Source of the DNA: Lachnospiraceae bacterium
GTDB lineage: Bacteria > Bacillota > Clostridia > Lachnospirales > Lachnospiraceae
Direction of reading: 5' to 3'
Length of the DNA stretch: 48,212 nucleotides
Assembly: GCA_022792535.1 (NCBI GenBank)
Contig: JAAWBG010000003.1
Span: 1 to 48,212, forward strand
In this document: positions 34,673 to 43,143 of the stretch, piece after piece
Position numbering within the stretch: position 1 is the first letter of the stretch
Layout of the letters: the number at the start of each line of letters is the position of its first letter
The notes under the pieces: model-generated
What the model was told of the DNA's origin: nothing
What the model saw: only the letters and a program-made list of their open reading frames with translations
Database searches by the model: none
Made by a program: the position numbers and the translations under genes

Positions 34673-35806
34673 ATGGCAGGCTCAACATTTGGCACTCACT
34701 TTAAAATCACCACTTGGGGAGAATCTCATGGAAGAGGGATCGGCGTGGTGGTAGACGGATGTCCCGCAGGACTTCCTTTAGAGGAAGAAGACATACAAAC
34801 ATTTTTAGACAGAAGAAAACCAGGACAGTCAAAATTTTCTACCCAAAGAAAAGAAGAAGATAAAGTAGAGATCCTTTCGGGGATTTTTGAAGGAAAAACT
34901 ACGGGAACTCCCATCAGTCTTATGGTTCACAACAAAGACCAGCATTCAAGAGACTACGGAGACATTGCCTCTTACTACCGTCCTGGCCATGCAGATTACA
35001 CTTTTGACATGAAATATGGTTTTCGAGACTACCGCGGCGGCGGGCGTTCCTCCGGCAGGGAGACCATCGGACGAGTTGCCAGCGGAGCCATTGCCAGAAA
35101 AATTTTAGAACAACTTGGTATCTCCTTTCTGACTTATACCAGATCCATTGGCCCTGTTACAACTTCCATTACACCAGAAAAATTATTGCAATCAGATTAC
35201 AGGGAAACTTCCCAGGGCATTCTGTCCAACCCGCTCTATATGCCGGAAGAATCATCTTGTCATAAGGCTCAGGAATATCTGGAAACCTGCATGGCCCAGA
35301 AAAATTCTGCAGGGGGAATCATTGAATGCATAATCATGGGGGTTCCTGCCGGTATCGGCGATCCTGTCTTTGAAAAATTGGACGCAAATCTTGCCAAAGC
35401 CATTTTTTCGATTGGAGCAGTCAAAGGTTTTGAGATCGGCGACGGTTTTGCCTCCGCTGTCTCCACAGGTTCTGAAAATAATGACCCTTTCAAAATGGAT
35501 CATGGAAAGATTACTCCAGCTTCCAACCATGCCGGCGGTATTTTAGGCGGCATCAGCAACGGCGCACCGATTATCTTTCGGGCTGCCATAAAGCCTACTC
35601 CCTCGATAGCTGCCACGCAAAACACCGTAAATAAACAAGGAGAAGAAATTCAGATTTCCATTCACGGAAGACACGATCCTATCATTGTCCCAAGGGCTGT
35701 GGTAGTTGTGGAATCTATGGCTGCTTTGACAATCCTTGACCTTATGATGGAACATATGGGAAGCCGGGCAGCATCCCTAGAACAATTTTATCGCTATCAT
35801 AATTAG
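34673..35806 (+). CDS. aroC: Chorismate synthase
   Basis: A 377-residue enzyme that removes phosphate from EPSP to give chorismate, using reduced FMN. Visible motifs are GSTFGTHFKITTWGESHG at the start, RPGHADYTFDMKYGFRDYRGGGRSSGRET and a SNHAGGILGGISNG segment near the C-terminal third. Length is normal. AGGAGG lies upstream of the ATG. It is a single-gene unit on the plus strand amid minus-strand genes, with a structured repeat ahead and a strong terminator behind. Confidence 0.97.
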   Translation: MAGSTFGTHFKITTWGESHGRGIGVVVDGCPAGLPLEEEDIQTFLDRRKPGQSKFSTQRKEEDKVEILSGIFEGKTTGTPISLMVHNKDQHSRDYGDIASYYRPGHADYTFDMKYGFRDYRGGGRSSGRETIGRVASGAIARKILEQLGISFLTYTRSIGPVTTSITPEKLLQSDYRETSQGILSNPLYMPEESSCHKAQEYLETCMAQKNSAGGIIECIIMGVPAGIGDPVFEKLDANLAKAIFSIGAVKGFEIGDGFASAVSTGSENNDPFKMDHGKITPASNHAGGILGGISNGAPIIFRAAIKPTPSIAATQNTVNKQGEEIQISIHGRHDPIIVPRAVVVVESMAALTILDLMMEHMGSRAASLEQFYRYHN

Positions 35807-35814
35807 AATATCAA

Positions 35815-35860
35815 CAAGCCTGCTGCAGAAATCCTTTTCCTGCAGCAGGCTTGTTTTCTT
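35815..35860 (+). terminator. Rho-independent terminator of aroC
   Basis: A perfect 14-bp stem (35815-35828 with 35840-35853), an 11-base loop and a TTTTCTT tail. It starts 8 bases past the aroC stop. Confidence 0.85.
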
Positions 35861-35862
35861 AT

Positions 35863-35947
35863 AGGATTAGGGTGTCAAAAGCGCCTTTGGCGCTGCGGCG
35901 GAAAGGAAATGAACCGTGGGAGCGGTCCGCCGCAGGCAAAGAATCCT
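35863..35947. repeat. Foldback element 4, related to elements 1 and 3
   Basis: AGGATT (35863-35868) and AATCCT (35942-35947) close the element. Inside are AGCGCC-TTT-GGCGCT (35880-35894) and a 9-bp stem TGCGGCGGA / TCCGCCGCA. Its first 20 bases match element 1 (12162-12181) at 18 positions, and the 44-bp core 35894-35937 matches element 3 in reverse orientation. Confidence 0.8.
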
Positions 35948-35949
35948 GT

Positions 35950-37005
35950 TTATGATAATTTATGAATATGAATGCAATTGGGCTGATCAATAGCAATGGG
36001 CTTTCCTTTCATAAGAAAATATTTTTTTTCATAGTCCACATGAAAAGTCATAATCTCATTGGTATCATGATTCAGACTTACAAAATGCTGTCCATCTGGA
36101 AAAATTGCAATGGCTTTTGGATAGTCGCCGCTGATTTTAGAATCACAGACTTTTGTAAGCTCTCCTGTCTCCTGATCAATAGAATAGATAATCACTGAAT
36201 TAGCGCCTGCATTAGAGCAAAAGAGATATTTTCCATCCTGGCTCACTTCCATACCGGAAGCACCGCAATTACGCTTTTCTTCCTCCGCCACTGTGGGAAT
36301 ACTCTGGCGTTTCTCAAACTCTGGTCCGTCTGGGGTGCACGCATAACTGTACACATCTACCTCATTGCTCTCCTCACACAGTACAAAGGCATATTTGCCG
36401 TCTCGTGTAAAACGAATCATTCTTGGAGACGATTCCAAATGCTCACGCAAAATATCCGCAATTTTCAATTTTCCCTTTTCATAGTCAATCTGATATATTT
36501 TTACCTGATCCAGGCCTCCGTCCACAGCGCATAAGAAACGCTGCTGGGGCGTTAATTTTACACAGTTTACATGGGGACGATAATTTCGCTCTGCCATACT
36601 TCTTCCCATTCCAGTGTGAAAGATGCCGTCTGCAATTTCCCCGATACTTCCATCTGCATTCAAATTCATCATGGTAACTCTGCCATCATGATATCCCCCT
36701 ACAAACAGATAACGGTTTTCCCAGTCCACGTCCACATAACATCCCCGCATTCCGCCAATCCATTTTTCATTCATAGCCTCCAGATCACCGTCTGGAAGAA
36801 TTTTAAACGCTGCCACTCCTTCATCTGCTATAGAATACAGAAATCTTCCGTCTGTAGAAACCGTCAGGTGAGAGGGATTGCTGATGGGAACTACTTTTCG
36901 TTCTACCATATTTCCTTCTTCCACATCCACATCATAGATATGAATTCCTACACTGCTTCCATGGGTATAAGTTCCTACATATGCTACATATCTGTCTTTA
37001 TCCAT
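35950..37005 (-). CDS. Lactonase family beta-propeller protein
   Basis: A 351-residue seven-bladed propeller of the 6-phosphogluconolactonase (YbhE/Pgl) family. It has YVAYVGTYTHGSSVGIHIYDV, NPSHLTVSTDGRFLYS, RPHVNCVKLTPQQRFLCAVD and a repeated blade pattern ending in QPNCIHIHKL. E. coli YbhE hydrolyses 6-phosphogluconolactone; no other pentose-pathway gene is near, so the substrate is uncertain. The ATG at 37005 overlaps the end of the U32 gene by 8 bases and has AAGGAGG upstream. Confidence 0.85.
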   Translation of the reverse strand: MDKDRYVAYVGTYTHGSSVGIHIYDVDVEEGNMVERKVVPISNPSHLTVSTDGRFLYSIADEGVAAFKILPDGDLEAMNEKWIGGMRGCYVDVDWENRYLFVGGYHDGRVTMMNLNADGSIGEIADGIFHTGMGRSMAERNYRPHVNCVKLTPQQRFLCAVDGGLDQVKIYQIDYEKGKLKIADILREHLESSPRMIRFTRDGKYAFVLCEESNEVDVYSYACTPDGPEFEKRQSIPTVAEEEKRNCGASGMEVSQDGKYLFCSNAGANSVIIYSIDQETGELTKVCDSKISGDYPKAIAIFPDGQHFVSLNHDTNEIMTFHVDYEKKYFLMKGKPIAIDQPNCIHIHKLS

Positions 37006-38242
37006 CTGCCTGTTCCTCCTTCTCTTGTCTCCGCAAAATATCATATTTTGCCAAAGGCTGTCCTAAATCAATATATAACACCTGCTTTGGATGAGGCGCT
37101 GACTCCATCTCATGATTTTCTTCATCCTGAATGCTTCTCACTGTCACCTCAATATTTTCTCCATTGGGTTTCATCACTTCTATGATCTCTCCCACTGAAA
37201 ATTTATTTCTCTGTTCTATCCGATATCGTCCGTCTGTCCGTTTCTCTCCCACAATTCCCAGATACGTATACTCTTTCACATACGTATTATTATCATAAAT
37301 CTGAGCTGTCTCATCCGGCTTTCCAAAGAAAAACCCTGTGGTAAACTGCCGATACGTACAATTAGAGATCTGTTCCCTATACCACGGCATATTCTTCTCG
37401 TAATTTTCTCTGGAGCAGAAAAAATCATCAATCGCTTTTCGATAAGTTCTTGCCACAGCAGCAACGTAAAGAGCTGTTTTCATCCTTCCTTCGATCTTGA
37501 AACTGTCAATCCCTGCCTCCACAAGTTCAGGAATATGCTCAATCATACACAGATCTCTGGAATTAAAAATGTAAGTTCCCCGTTCATTTTCATAAACAGG
37601 AAGATACTCCCCTGGACGTGTCTCTTCCACAACAGCATATTTCCAGCGGCAGGGATGAGTACACGCTCCTTGGTTGGCGTCACGTCCGGTAAAATAATTA
37701 CTCAGCAGACATCTGCCTGAATAGGAAATGCACATGGCCCCGTGAATAAAGGTCTCTATCTCCATCTCCTCTGGAATATGTTCCCGGATTTCTGCAATCT
37801 CCTTGAGGGACAATTCCCTTGCCGAGACCACCCGCTTTGCACCTAACTGATGCCAAAAGCGATAAGTTCCATAATTTGTATTATTTGCCTGGGTAGAAAT
37901 ATGAATCTCGATTTGCGGACAAATTTTCTTTGCAATCATAAAAGCACCCGGATCTGAAATGATCAATGCATCCGGTTCCAATTCCCTCAGCTCTATAAAA
38001 TATTCCTCTATTTCTTCTAAATCCTTATTATGGGCCAGAATATTGGCAGTGATATATACTTTTACGTTATGGTCATGAGCAAAAGCAATCCCTTCTTCCA
38101 TATCCTTTTTCGAAAAATTCTTTGCCTTTGCCCGCAGTCCAAACACTTCTCCGCCAATATACACTGCATCCGCTCCAAAAATCACGGCCACTTTTAAGAC
38201 CTCAAGACTGCTTGCCGGAACAAGCAATTCTGGTTTTTTCAT
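36998..38242 (-). CDS. trhP: U32 family peptidase-like tRNA hydroxylation protein TrhP
   Basis: A 414-residue U32 protein: KPELLVPASSLEVLKVAVIFGADAVYIGG, the signature EMEIETFIHGAMCISYSGRCLLSNYFTGRDANQGACTHPCRW (with conserved cysteines) and a C-terminal beta domain ending in LYIDLGQPLAKYD. Bacterial TrhP of this family makes 5-hydroxyuridine at tRNA position 34. The neighbouring trmR methylates that base, so the two probably form one pathway, as with Bacillus yrrN/yrrO and yrrM. Only one U32 gene is seen, where Bacillus has two. Confidence 0.85.
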   Translation of the reverse strand: MKKPELLVPASSLEVLKVAVIFGADAVYIGGEVFGLRAKAKNFSKKDMEEGIAFAHDHNVKVYITANILAHNKDLEEIEEYFIELRELEPDALIISDPGAFMIAKKICPQIEIHISTQANNTNYGTYRFWHQLGAKRVVSARELSLKEIAEIREHIPEEMEIETFIHGAMCISYSGRCLLSNYFTGRDANQGACTHPCRWKYAVVEETRPGEYLPVYENERGTYIFNSRDLCMIEHIPELVEAGIDSFKIEGRMKTALYVAAVARTYRKAIDDFFCSRENYEKNMPWYREQISNCTYRQFTTGFFFGKPDETAQIYDNNTYVKEYTYLGIVGEKRTDGRYRIEQRNKFSVGEIIEVMKPNGENIEVTVRSIQDEENHEMESAPHPKQVLYIDLGQPLAKYDILRRQEKEEQADG

Positions 38243-38302
38243 ATTTGCAATCCTTCCTGACTTCTGTAATCTGCTGATCCCTTTCTCTCTTCCAGCCGGC
38301 AG

Positions 38303-38959
38303 CTAATCCTCGGATTCCCTTTTCCGCAGACTGACTGTCACTCCATCGCCAATGGAAAATACAGAGGTGGTCAAAGATTCCATATGGGTCAGCTGGTAGA
38401 GATATTCCCGCATCCGCTTATGAATAGTCCGGTTTCTTCTGGTAACTGCAAAACGGGATTCTATGATCTCGCCATCCTGCAATACATTGTCAGACACTAG
38501 AATACCGCCCGGACTTAAGAGACGCATAACTTCCGGCAGAAAGTGGATATACTGGCCTTTTGCAGCATCCATAAAAATAAAATCATAGGTTTCTGTCAAT
38601 CCTTTCATAACCTGACTGGCATCCCCTTCTAATAATTCTATCACATTTTCCTTTCCTGCGCGCAAAAAATTTGCTCTTGCGACAGGGATTCTTTTCTCAT
38701 AATTCTCTATGGTAGTAATATGGCAGGGCACTGGATTATATTCTTCCATCAGCAATGCAGAAAAGCCTACCGCCGTTCCCACCTCCAAAATACGTTTGGG
38801 CCGGTTCATGGCCAATAAAAGTTTCAGAAGATTCTGGGTCTCCTTTCGTATCACCGGCACATTAGCTCCCTGGGCTTCTTCCTCGATCTCTGTCAGCAAC
38901 GGGCTGTTTCCTCTGTCTAAAGAATTGATATACGTAACGAAACGCTCTTCCACTATCAT
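38303..38959 (-). CDS. trmR: tRNA 5-hydroxyuridine methyltransferase TrmR (O-methyltransferase)
   Basis: A 218-residue class I SAM-dependent O-methyltransferase of the family-3 group. The SAM motif is ILEVGTAVGFSALLM, with TTIENYEKR, LLEGDA and the metal-binding FMDAAKGQY and SDNVLQDG. Its place next to trhP and a MltG-like gene mirrors Bacillus yrrL-yrrM-yrrN, supporting TrmR, which converts ho5U34 to mo5U34. Start and upstream stop overlap as ATGA. Confidence 0.87.
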   Translation of the reverse strand: MIVEERFVTYINSLDRGNSPLLTEIEEEAQGANVPVIRKETQNLLKLLLAMNRPKRILEVGTAVGFSALLMEEYNPVPCHITTIENYEKRIPVARANFLRAGKENVIELLEGDASQVMKGLTETYDFIFMDAAKGQYIHFLPEVMRLLSPGGILVSDNVLQDGEIIESRFAVTRRNRTIHKRMREYLYQLTHMESLTTSVFSIGDGVTVSLRKRESED

Positions 38960-39339
38960 TCTTCTTTTTCCTCAATTTCTTCCCCAGCCAGTATCTGAAT
39001 CATTTCTTCCGCTGTCTGAGAGGTATTTAATGTATATTTTCCTGGTTTTACTTTCGAATAATAGGAGGAAAGACGCAGCTGAACTGCAAAAAGAATCCCG
39101 CTCTCCACCAAACCCTTTTCCTCTAACAAACTGCCTAGTTCCATTCCGTTCATTCCTTTTAGAACGCGTACAGTCTTATCCTGCCCCGGTTTCCTGTCCA
39201 CTGCTGTCTCTGTGAAAATGCGATAACCAAAATCATAAGCTCCGGTTCCTGCTTTTAATATGACAAACAAAATCAGTATGAATATCAATACGCTTAAAGC
39301 GCTGTTTACAATACTCAGGATTATTTTGCTGTTCCTCAT
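38956..39339 (-). CDS. Short MltG/YceG-like protein lacking the catalytic domain
   Basis: A 127-residue protein: one N-terminal membrane helix (IVNSALSVLIFILILFVILKAGTG) then a LysM-like region VRVLKGMNGMELGSLLEEKGLVES...FAVQLRLSSYYSKVKPGKYTLNTSQTAEEMIQIL, which matches the first extracellular domain of MltG. The YceG transglycosylase domain with its catalytic Glu is absent. It occupies the position of Bacillus mltG (yrrL). I infer a regulator or peptidoglycan-binding remnant. The ATG at 39339 follows AAGGGGA by 5 bases. Confidence 0.75.
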   Translation of the reverse strand: MRNSKIILSIVNSALSVLIFILILFVILKAGTGAYDFGYRIFTETAVDRKPGQDKTVRVLKGMNGMELGSLLEEKGLVESGILFAVQLRLSSYYSKVKPGKYTLNTSQTAEEMIQILAGEEIEEKEE

Positions 39340-39363
39340 AACATTCCCCTTTTTCATTTAGGC

Positions 39364-39699
39364 CTACTCAAATCCCAGATCAAACTCAATCTCTTCCATC
39401 AGACGATAGTTGATGCGCTGTACCATACGGCATACCGCCAGTTCCGCCGCCAAATATTCATTCACATAAGGCTCTGCCCGTAAAGGTGCAAATTCCCGCT
39501 CTAAACGGTCAGTCTCTGAATACAGATCCATATCTCTGCGCTGATGCAGCTCAAAATTTCTTCTCCGAAATTCATGAATCGCCTTTTCCTTCTCTGGATC
39601 TAAATGAACCAAAGCCCGTATCCGCTGATATTCCTGATATTCAAAACTGTCTTTTACTGCGTGAATCAGCATTTCTATCTGTTTGTTTATCTGTTCCAT
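39364..39699 (-). CDS. YlbF/YmcA family regulator
   Basis: A 111-residue all-helical protein with the pattern IHAVKDSFEYQEYQRIRALVHLDPEKEKAIHEFRRRNFELHQ and FAPLRAEPYVNEYLAAELAVCRMVQRINYRLME. YlbF and YmcA in Bacillus form a complex with YaaT that guides RNase Y. Here the gene lies 7 bases past rnj, another ribonuclease gene, so a role in RNA decay is plausible. Confidence 0.82.
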   Translation of the reverse strand: MEQINKQIEMLIHAVKDSFEYQEYQRIRALVHLDPEKEKAIHEFRRRNFELHQRRDMDLYSETDRLEREFAPLRAEPYVNEYLAAELAVCRMVQRINYRLMEEIEFDLGFE

Positions 39700-39706
39700 A
39701 ATAACC

Positions 39707-41371
39707 TCAAACTTCCATAATAATAGGCATAATCATAGGTCTTCTCTTTGTCTTCTTCCAGACAAATTCTCCCAGTTCATCTTTGATCTCTGTTTTGATC
39801 TTACCCCAGTCTGTAATATTTTTATCCATACAGTACTCCATGGCATCATCCAACACTTTCTTTGCCTCATCCATCAAACTCTCTGCTCCCCGCACATAGA
39901 CAAAGCCCCGGCTCACAATATCAGGCCCAGCCAAGACCTGTCCGCTTCCAGATTCCAATGTCATAACCACAATAATAATGCCATCTTCCGCCAAATGCTG
40001 TCTGTCACGCAGTACGATATTTCCCACATCGCCTACGCCAAGGCCATCCACTAAGACAGAACCTACCGGCACCTGTCCAGTAATCCTTGCATCATTTTCA
40101 TCCAATTCCAAAACATTTCCAGAAGAAAGTACAAAAATATTTTCTTTCTCAAATCCCAACTCTTCTGCAATGGTGGCATGGGCGCGCAGGTGTTTATACT
40201 CTCCGTGAACTGGAATGGCATATTTAGGCTTCACCAGAGAATAGATCAATTTGATCTCTTCCCTGCAGGCATGGCCTGACACATGAGCGTCCTGGAAAAT
40301 CACTTCCGCCCCTTTCATAAACAGTTCATTGATCACGTTGGACACTGCTTTTTCATTTCCCGGTATGGGATTGGAGCTGAAAATAATAGTATCTCCCGGT
40401 TTAATCGTTACTTTCTTGTGCAGATTCGCCGCCATACGAGACAAAGCAGCCATAGATTCTCCCTGACTTCCAGTAGTGATCAACACAGTCTGCTCATCTG
40501 GATAATCTTTTAATTGCTCAATATCAATCAAGGTATGATCTGGAATCTGCAGATATCCCAATTCTGTAGCTGTGGAGATAATATTTACCATACTCCGTCC
40601 TTCTACCACCACTTTGCGGCCGAACTTATAAGCAGAATTGATAATCTGCTGTACCCGGTCCACATTAGATGCAAAAGTTGCAATGATAATCCTGGTATTG
40701 GAATGTTCTGCAAAAATATTGTCAAAGGTTTTCCCAACCGTACGCTCTGAATTGGTAAATCCTGGACGTTCCGCATTGGTACTGTCGCACATCAGAGCCA
40801 GCACACCTTTTTTCCCAATCTCGCCAAAACGCTGCAGGTCTATGGCATCTCCAAACACCGGTGTGTAATCCACCTTGAAGTCTCCGGTATGGACAACAGT
40901 TCCTGCCGGAGAGTAAATTGCCAATGCAGCCGCATCCTGAATACTGTGGTTGGTTTTAATAAATTCCACCCGAAAGCATCCCAGATTGATATGCTGCCCG
41001 TATTTTACCACTTTTCGTTTTACTTTGGTCAGCATATTGTGTTCCCGCAATTTATTATCTATAATACCGATGGTTAATTTCGTGGCATAAATGGGCACGT
41101 TGATCTCACGAAGCACATAGGGAATGGCTCCAATATGATCTTCGTGACCATGGGTAATGAAAAATCCCTTCACCTTATCCAGATTGTTCTTCAGATAAGT
41201 AATATCAGGAATGACAAGATCAATCCCTAACATGTCATCTTCTGGAAAGGACAGTCCGCAGTCCACCACAATAATACTGTCTTCATATTCAAAGGCAGTA
41301 ATGTTCATTCCAATCTGTTCTAAACCTCCCAATGGAATGATTTTCAATTTCGAGTTATTTTCTCTTTTCAA
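39707..41371 (-). CDS. rnj: Ribonuclease J
   Basis: A 554-residue metallo-beta-lactamase/beta-CASP nuclease: HGHEDH at 74-79, GDFKVDYTP, CDSTNAERPG, the beta-CASP motifs and the C-terminal HVSGHACREEIKL and PVHGEYKHLRAH. It cleaves RNA internally and from the 5' end. The start is TTG at 41371, 6 bases after GGAGGTG; no better start exists, and it overlaps the fur stop by 17 bases. Confidence 0.96.
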   Translation of the reverse strand: MKRENNSKLKIIPLGGLEQIGMNITAFEYEDSIIVVDCGLSFPEDDMLGIDLVIPDITYLKNNLDKVKGFFITHGHEDHIGAIPYVLREINVPIYATKLTIGIIDNKLREHNMLTKVKRKVVKYGQHINLGCFRVEFIKTNHSIQDAAALAIYSPAGTVVHTGDFKVDYTPVFGDAIDLQRFGEIGKKGVLALMCDSTNAERPGFTNSERTVGKTFDNIFAEHSNTRIIIATFASNVDRVQQIINSAYKFGRKVVVEGRSMVNIISTATELGYLQIPDHTLIDIEQLKDYPDEQTVLITTGSQGESMAALSRMAANLHKKVTIKPGDTIIFSSNPIPGNEKAVSNVINELFMKGAEVIFQDAHVSGHACREEIKLIYSLVKPKYAIPVHGEYKHLRAHATIAEELGFEKENIFVLSSGNVLELDENDARITGQVPVGSVLVDGLGVGDVGNIVLRDRQHLAEDGIIIVVMTLESGSGQVLAGPDIVSRGFVYVRGAESLMDEAKKVLDDAMEYCMDKNITDWGKIKTEIKDELGEFVWKKTKRRPMIMPIIMEV

Positions 41372-41864
41372 ATTGCACCTCCAAATGCTCTGCAGGTTCC
41401 TCGTTTTCTATCCCACGCTCCTGTCCCTGATTCAGACATGATTCACAATACCCGTAGATCTTCACTTCGTGGTTGATCACCTGAAAAGAGACTGATTCCT
41501 TAATCCGTTTCTCCAATTCGTCTAACAGGTCATCTCGAAAAGACATGACTTTTCCGCATTCCAGACACACTAAATGATGATGGTTATGAGCCTCTTTTCC
41601 ACCAATTTTTCCAATCTCATAGCGCACATAACCATCCCCCAGCTGAACGCTTTCCACCAAGTCCAGATCTAAGAGCAATTGTATTGTTCGATAGACAGTC
41701 GCCAGTCCGATTTCCGGGAACTCTGCCTTCACTATTTCATATATTTCTTCCGCAGTCAGATGTTTGTCCTCACAGGACGCCAATGCTTCCAACACTAAAA
41801 CTCTCTGTTTCGTCTTTTTTAATCCGTGTTCTTTTAATATCTGTTTAAAATCATCCTGAAGCAT
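41355..41864 (-). CDS. Fur family transcriptional regulator
   Basis: A 169-residue metalloregulator. The winged helix includes KKTKQRVLVLEALASCEDKHLTAEEIY and the recognition segment GLATVYRTIQLLLDLDLV; the dimerisation domain has the metal ligands HNHHHLVCLECGKV and a C-terminal CESC. Both CxxC zinc pairs are present. Fur, Zur and PerR cannot be told apart by reading alone. ATG at 41864 follows AAAGGTG by 6 bases. A 7-1-7 palindrome lies upstream. Confidence 0.9.
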   Translation of the reverse strand: MLQDDFKQILKEHGLKKTKQRVLVLEALASCEDKHLTAEEIYEIVKAEFPEIGLATVYRTIQLLLDLDLVESVQLGDGYVRYEIGKIGGKEAHNHHHLVCLECGKVMSFRDDLLDELEKRIKESVSFQVINHEVKIYGYCESCLNQGQERGIENEEPAEHLEVQFEKRK

Positions 41865-41906
41865 CCGCAGCACCTTTCTGTAAAATTCGCTGTTTCACTG
41901 TTTCCT

Positions 41907-41921
41907 ACATGTATTACATGT
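41907..41921. promoter_or_regulatory. 7-1-7 palindrome upstream of the Fur-family gene
   Basis: ACATGTA-T-TACATGT is a perfect 7-1-7 inverted repeat in the 82-base gap between the DUF1292 and fur genes, 43 bases before the fur start. Fur-family repressors bind 7-1-7 sites, although the sequence differs from Bacillus Fur, Zur and PerR boxes. It may be an autoregulatory operator. Confidence 0.4.
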
Positions 41922-41946
41922 GTTTCAGAATCTTCTGTTCCTGAAT

Positions 41947-42207
41947 CTACATGGTAATATCCACGTCCTCTAACATTTCTTCAAAAATTCTGGATATATA
42001 TTCCAATTCTTCCTCAGATTCCACCATTTCATACATGGCTTCTTCACTTTCTTCCTGGGATATTTCTTTTAAAATAAAAGCCTCGCAATCCCCATCCTCT
42101 TCTTCTGTCACCAACAGATAATCACTTCCATTGATCTTCGTCTGTTCCACTACATAAAATTCTACAGACTCTCCCTCCTGGGGAGCCCGAAAAAGCACTT
42201 TCTCCAT
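41947..42207 (-). CDS. DUF1292 family protein (YrzB-like)
   Basis: An 86-residue acidic protein: VEFYVVEQTKINGSDYLLVTEEEDGDCEAFILKEIS, then an acidic helix, then LEYISRIFEEML. It follows ruvX with no gap (stop codon then ATG), exactly as Bacillus yrzB follows yrrK. Function unknown. A longer paralogue is at 13862-14203. Confidence 0.85.
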   Translation of the reverse strand: MEKVLFRAPQEGESVEFYVVEQTKINGSDYLLVTEEEDGDCEAFILKEISQEESEEAMYEMVESEEELEYISRIFEEMLEDVDITM

Positions 42208-42660
42208 CTATTCTACCTTTCCCACATCTTCTTTTTCCTGAAATGCCTGGGCATCCAGATAACTCTGTAAGATCAATACAGCCGCTATCTTATCCACATA
42301 AGATTTCCGATTCTCTCTGCGCACTTTGCTCTCCATCAAAATCTGCTCTGCGATCACCGTTGTCAAACGCTCATCCCAGAGCACCACCGGCATGCCGCAT
42401 CTTCGTTCCAGCATCTCTTGAAACTCTACCGTTTTCTGGCACCGCTCTCCTTCTGTATTGTTCATATTCTTTGGATATCCTAATATGATCTTCTCCACCT
42501 GATATTCTTCCGCTAAACTCTCAATTCTGGCAAGGGTCTGCCGCAGTTTCCCTGGCGACTTTCTCTGAATCGTCTCTATCCCTTGAGCCGTAACTAATAA
42601 GGTATCACTGACTGCAACACCTACGGTCTTAGACCCAAAATCCAGGCCCATAATACGCAT
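42208..42660 (-). CDS. ruvX: RuvX/YqgF family Holliday junction resolvase-like nuclease
   Basis: A 150-residue RNase H-like protein: [19 protein letters not shown] with the first catalytic Asp, [19 protein letters not shown] and [15 protein letters not shown]. YqgF proteins act in 16S rRNA processing and possibly junction resolution. It lies between ireB and the DUF1292 gene, the order seen in Bacillus yrzL-yrrK-yrzB. Confidence 0.94.
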   Translation of the reverse strand: MRIMGLDFGSKTVGVAVSDTLLVTAQGIETIQRKSPGKLRQTLARIESLAEEYQVEKIILGYPKNMNNTEGERCQKTVEFQEMLERRCGMPVVLWDERLTTVIAEQILMESKVRRENRKSYVDKIAAVLILQSYLDAQAFQEKEDVGKVE

Positions 42661-42669
42661 ATTCTCCTC

Positions 42670-42933
42670 CTATCTCCAGGAATTACTTTGGATATACCGA
42701 CGCAGAATCTCCTCTACCAGCTCGTCCCGTTCCACTTTCATAATCAGGCTTCTTGCATTCCGATGACTAGTAATGTAAGTAGGATCTCCCGACATAATAT
42801 AACCCACAATCTGGTTCACCGGATTGTAGCCTTTTTCCAGCAAAGCACTATATACAATCTCCAGTACATCGTCTACTCTTATCTGTTGTTCCTTTTCTAC
42901 CTTAAAATATTGAGTATTGTTTTTATCCTGCAT
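42670..42933 (-). CDS. ireB: IreB family regulatory phosphoprotein
   Basis: An 87-residue protein matching IreB (YrzL/DUF965): [43 protein letters not shown]...[10 protein letters not shown]. In Enterococcus IreB is phosphorylated by the Ser/Thr kinase IreK and tunes cephalosporin resistance. The N-terminal Thr in KNNTQYF (about residue 7) is a possible phosphosite. First gene of the long minus-strand unit. The alaS gene that often precedes it is absent; rqcH lies divergently instead. Confidence 0.93.
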   Translation of the reverse strand: MQDKNNTQYFKVEKEQQIRVDDVLEIVYSALLEKGYNPVNQIVGYIMSGDPTYITSHRNARSLIMKVERDELVEEILRRYIQSNSWR

Positions 42934-43003
42934 TTTTCACGCCCTCATCAAATACATCCGCTCTCACATTCCAGTGAAAGGGCTGCTTTCTGCTTTTTCG
43001 TTC

Positions 43004-43033
43004 TTGACACATTCCTTTTATCTATTCTAATAC
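43004..43033 (+). promoter_or_regulatory. Candidate promoter of rqcH
   Basis: TTGACA (43004-43009) and TAATAC (43028-43033) with an 18-base spacer. It lies about 110 bases before the rqcH start and overlaps the divergent ireB promoter. Confidence 0.45.
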
Positions 43034-43052
43034 AAATGTTCGGAAAATTCAA
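43024..43052 (-). promoter_or_regulatory. Promoter of the ireB-ruvX operon
   Basis: TTGAAT (43052-43047) and TAGAAT (43029-43024), spacer 17, minus strand. Its -10 box overlaps that of the plus-strand promoter for rqcH, so RNA polymerase cannot occupy both at once. Confidence 0.5.
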
Positions 43053-43143
43053 TCTATATTTTTCTATATTTCCTTTTCTGCCTGTTTGGTATATACTACA
43101 CTTGTTAAACTATTATATCGCTATTGGCAAAAGGAGGATCATC

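Noticed and set aside
42688-43143. A 152-codon N-terminal extension of rqcH
   Set aside because: It crosses ireB in antisense and both candidate promoters; the ATG at 43144 has AAGGAGG and matches the family N-terminus.
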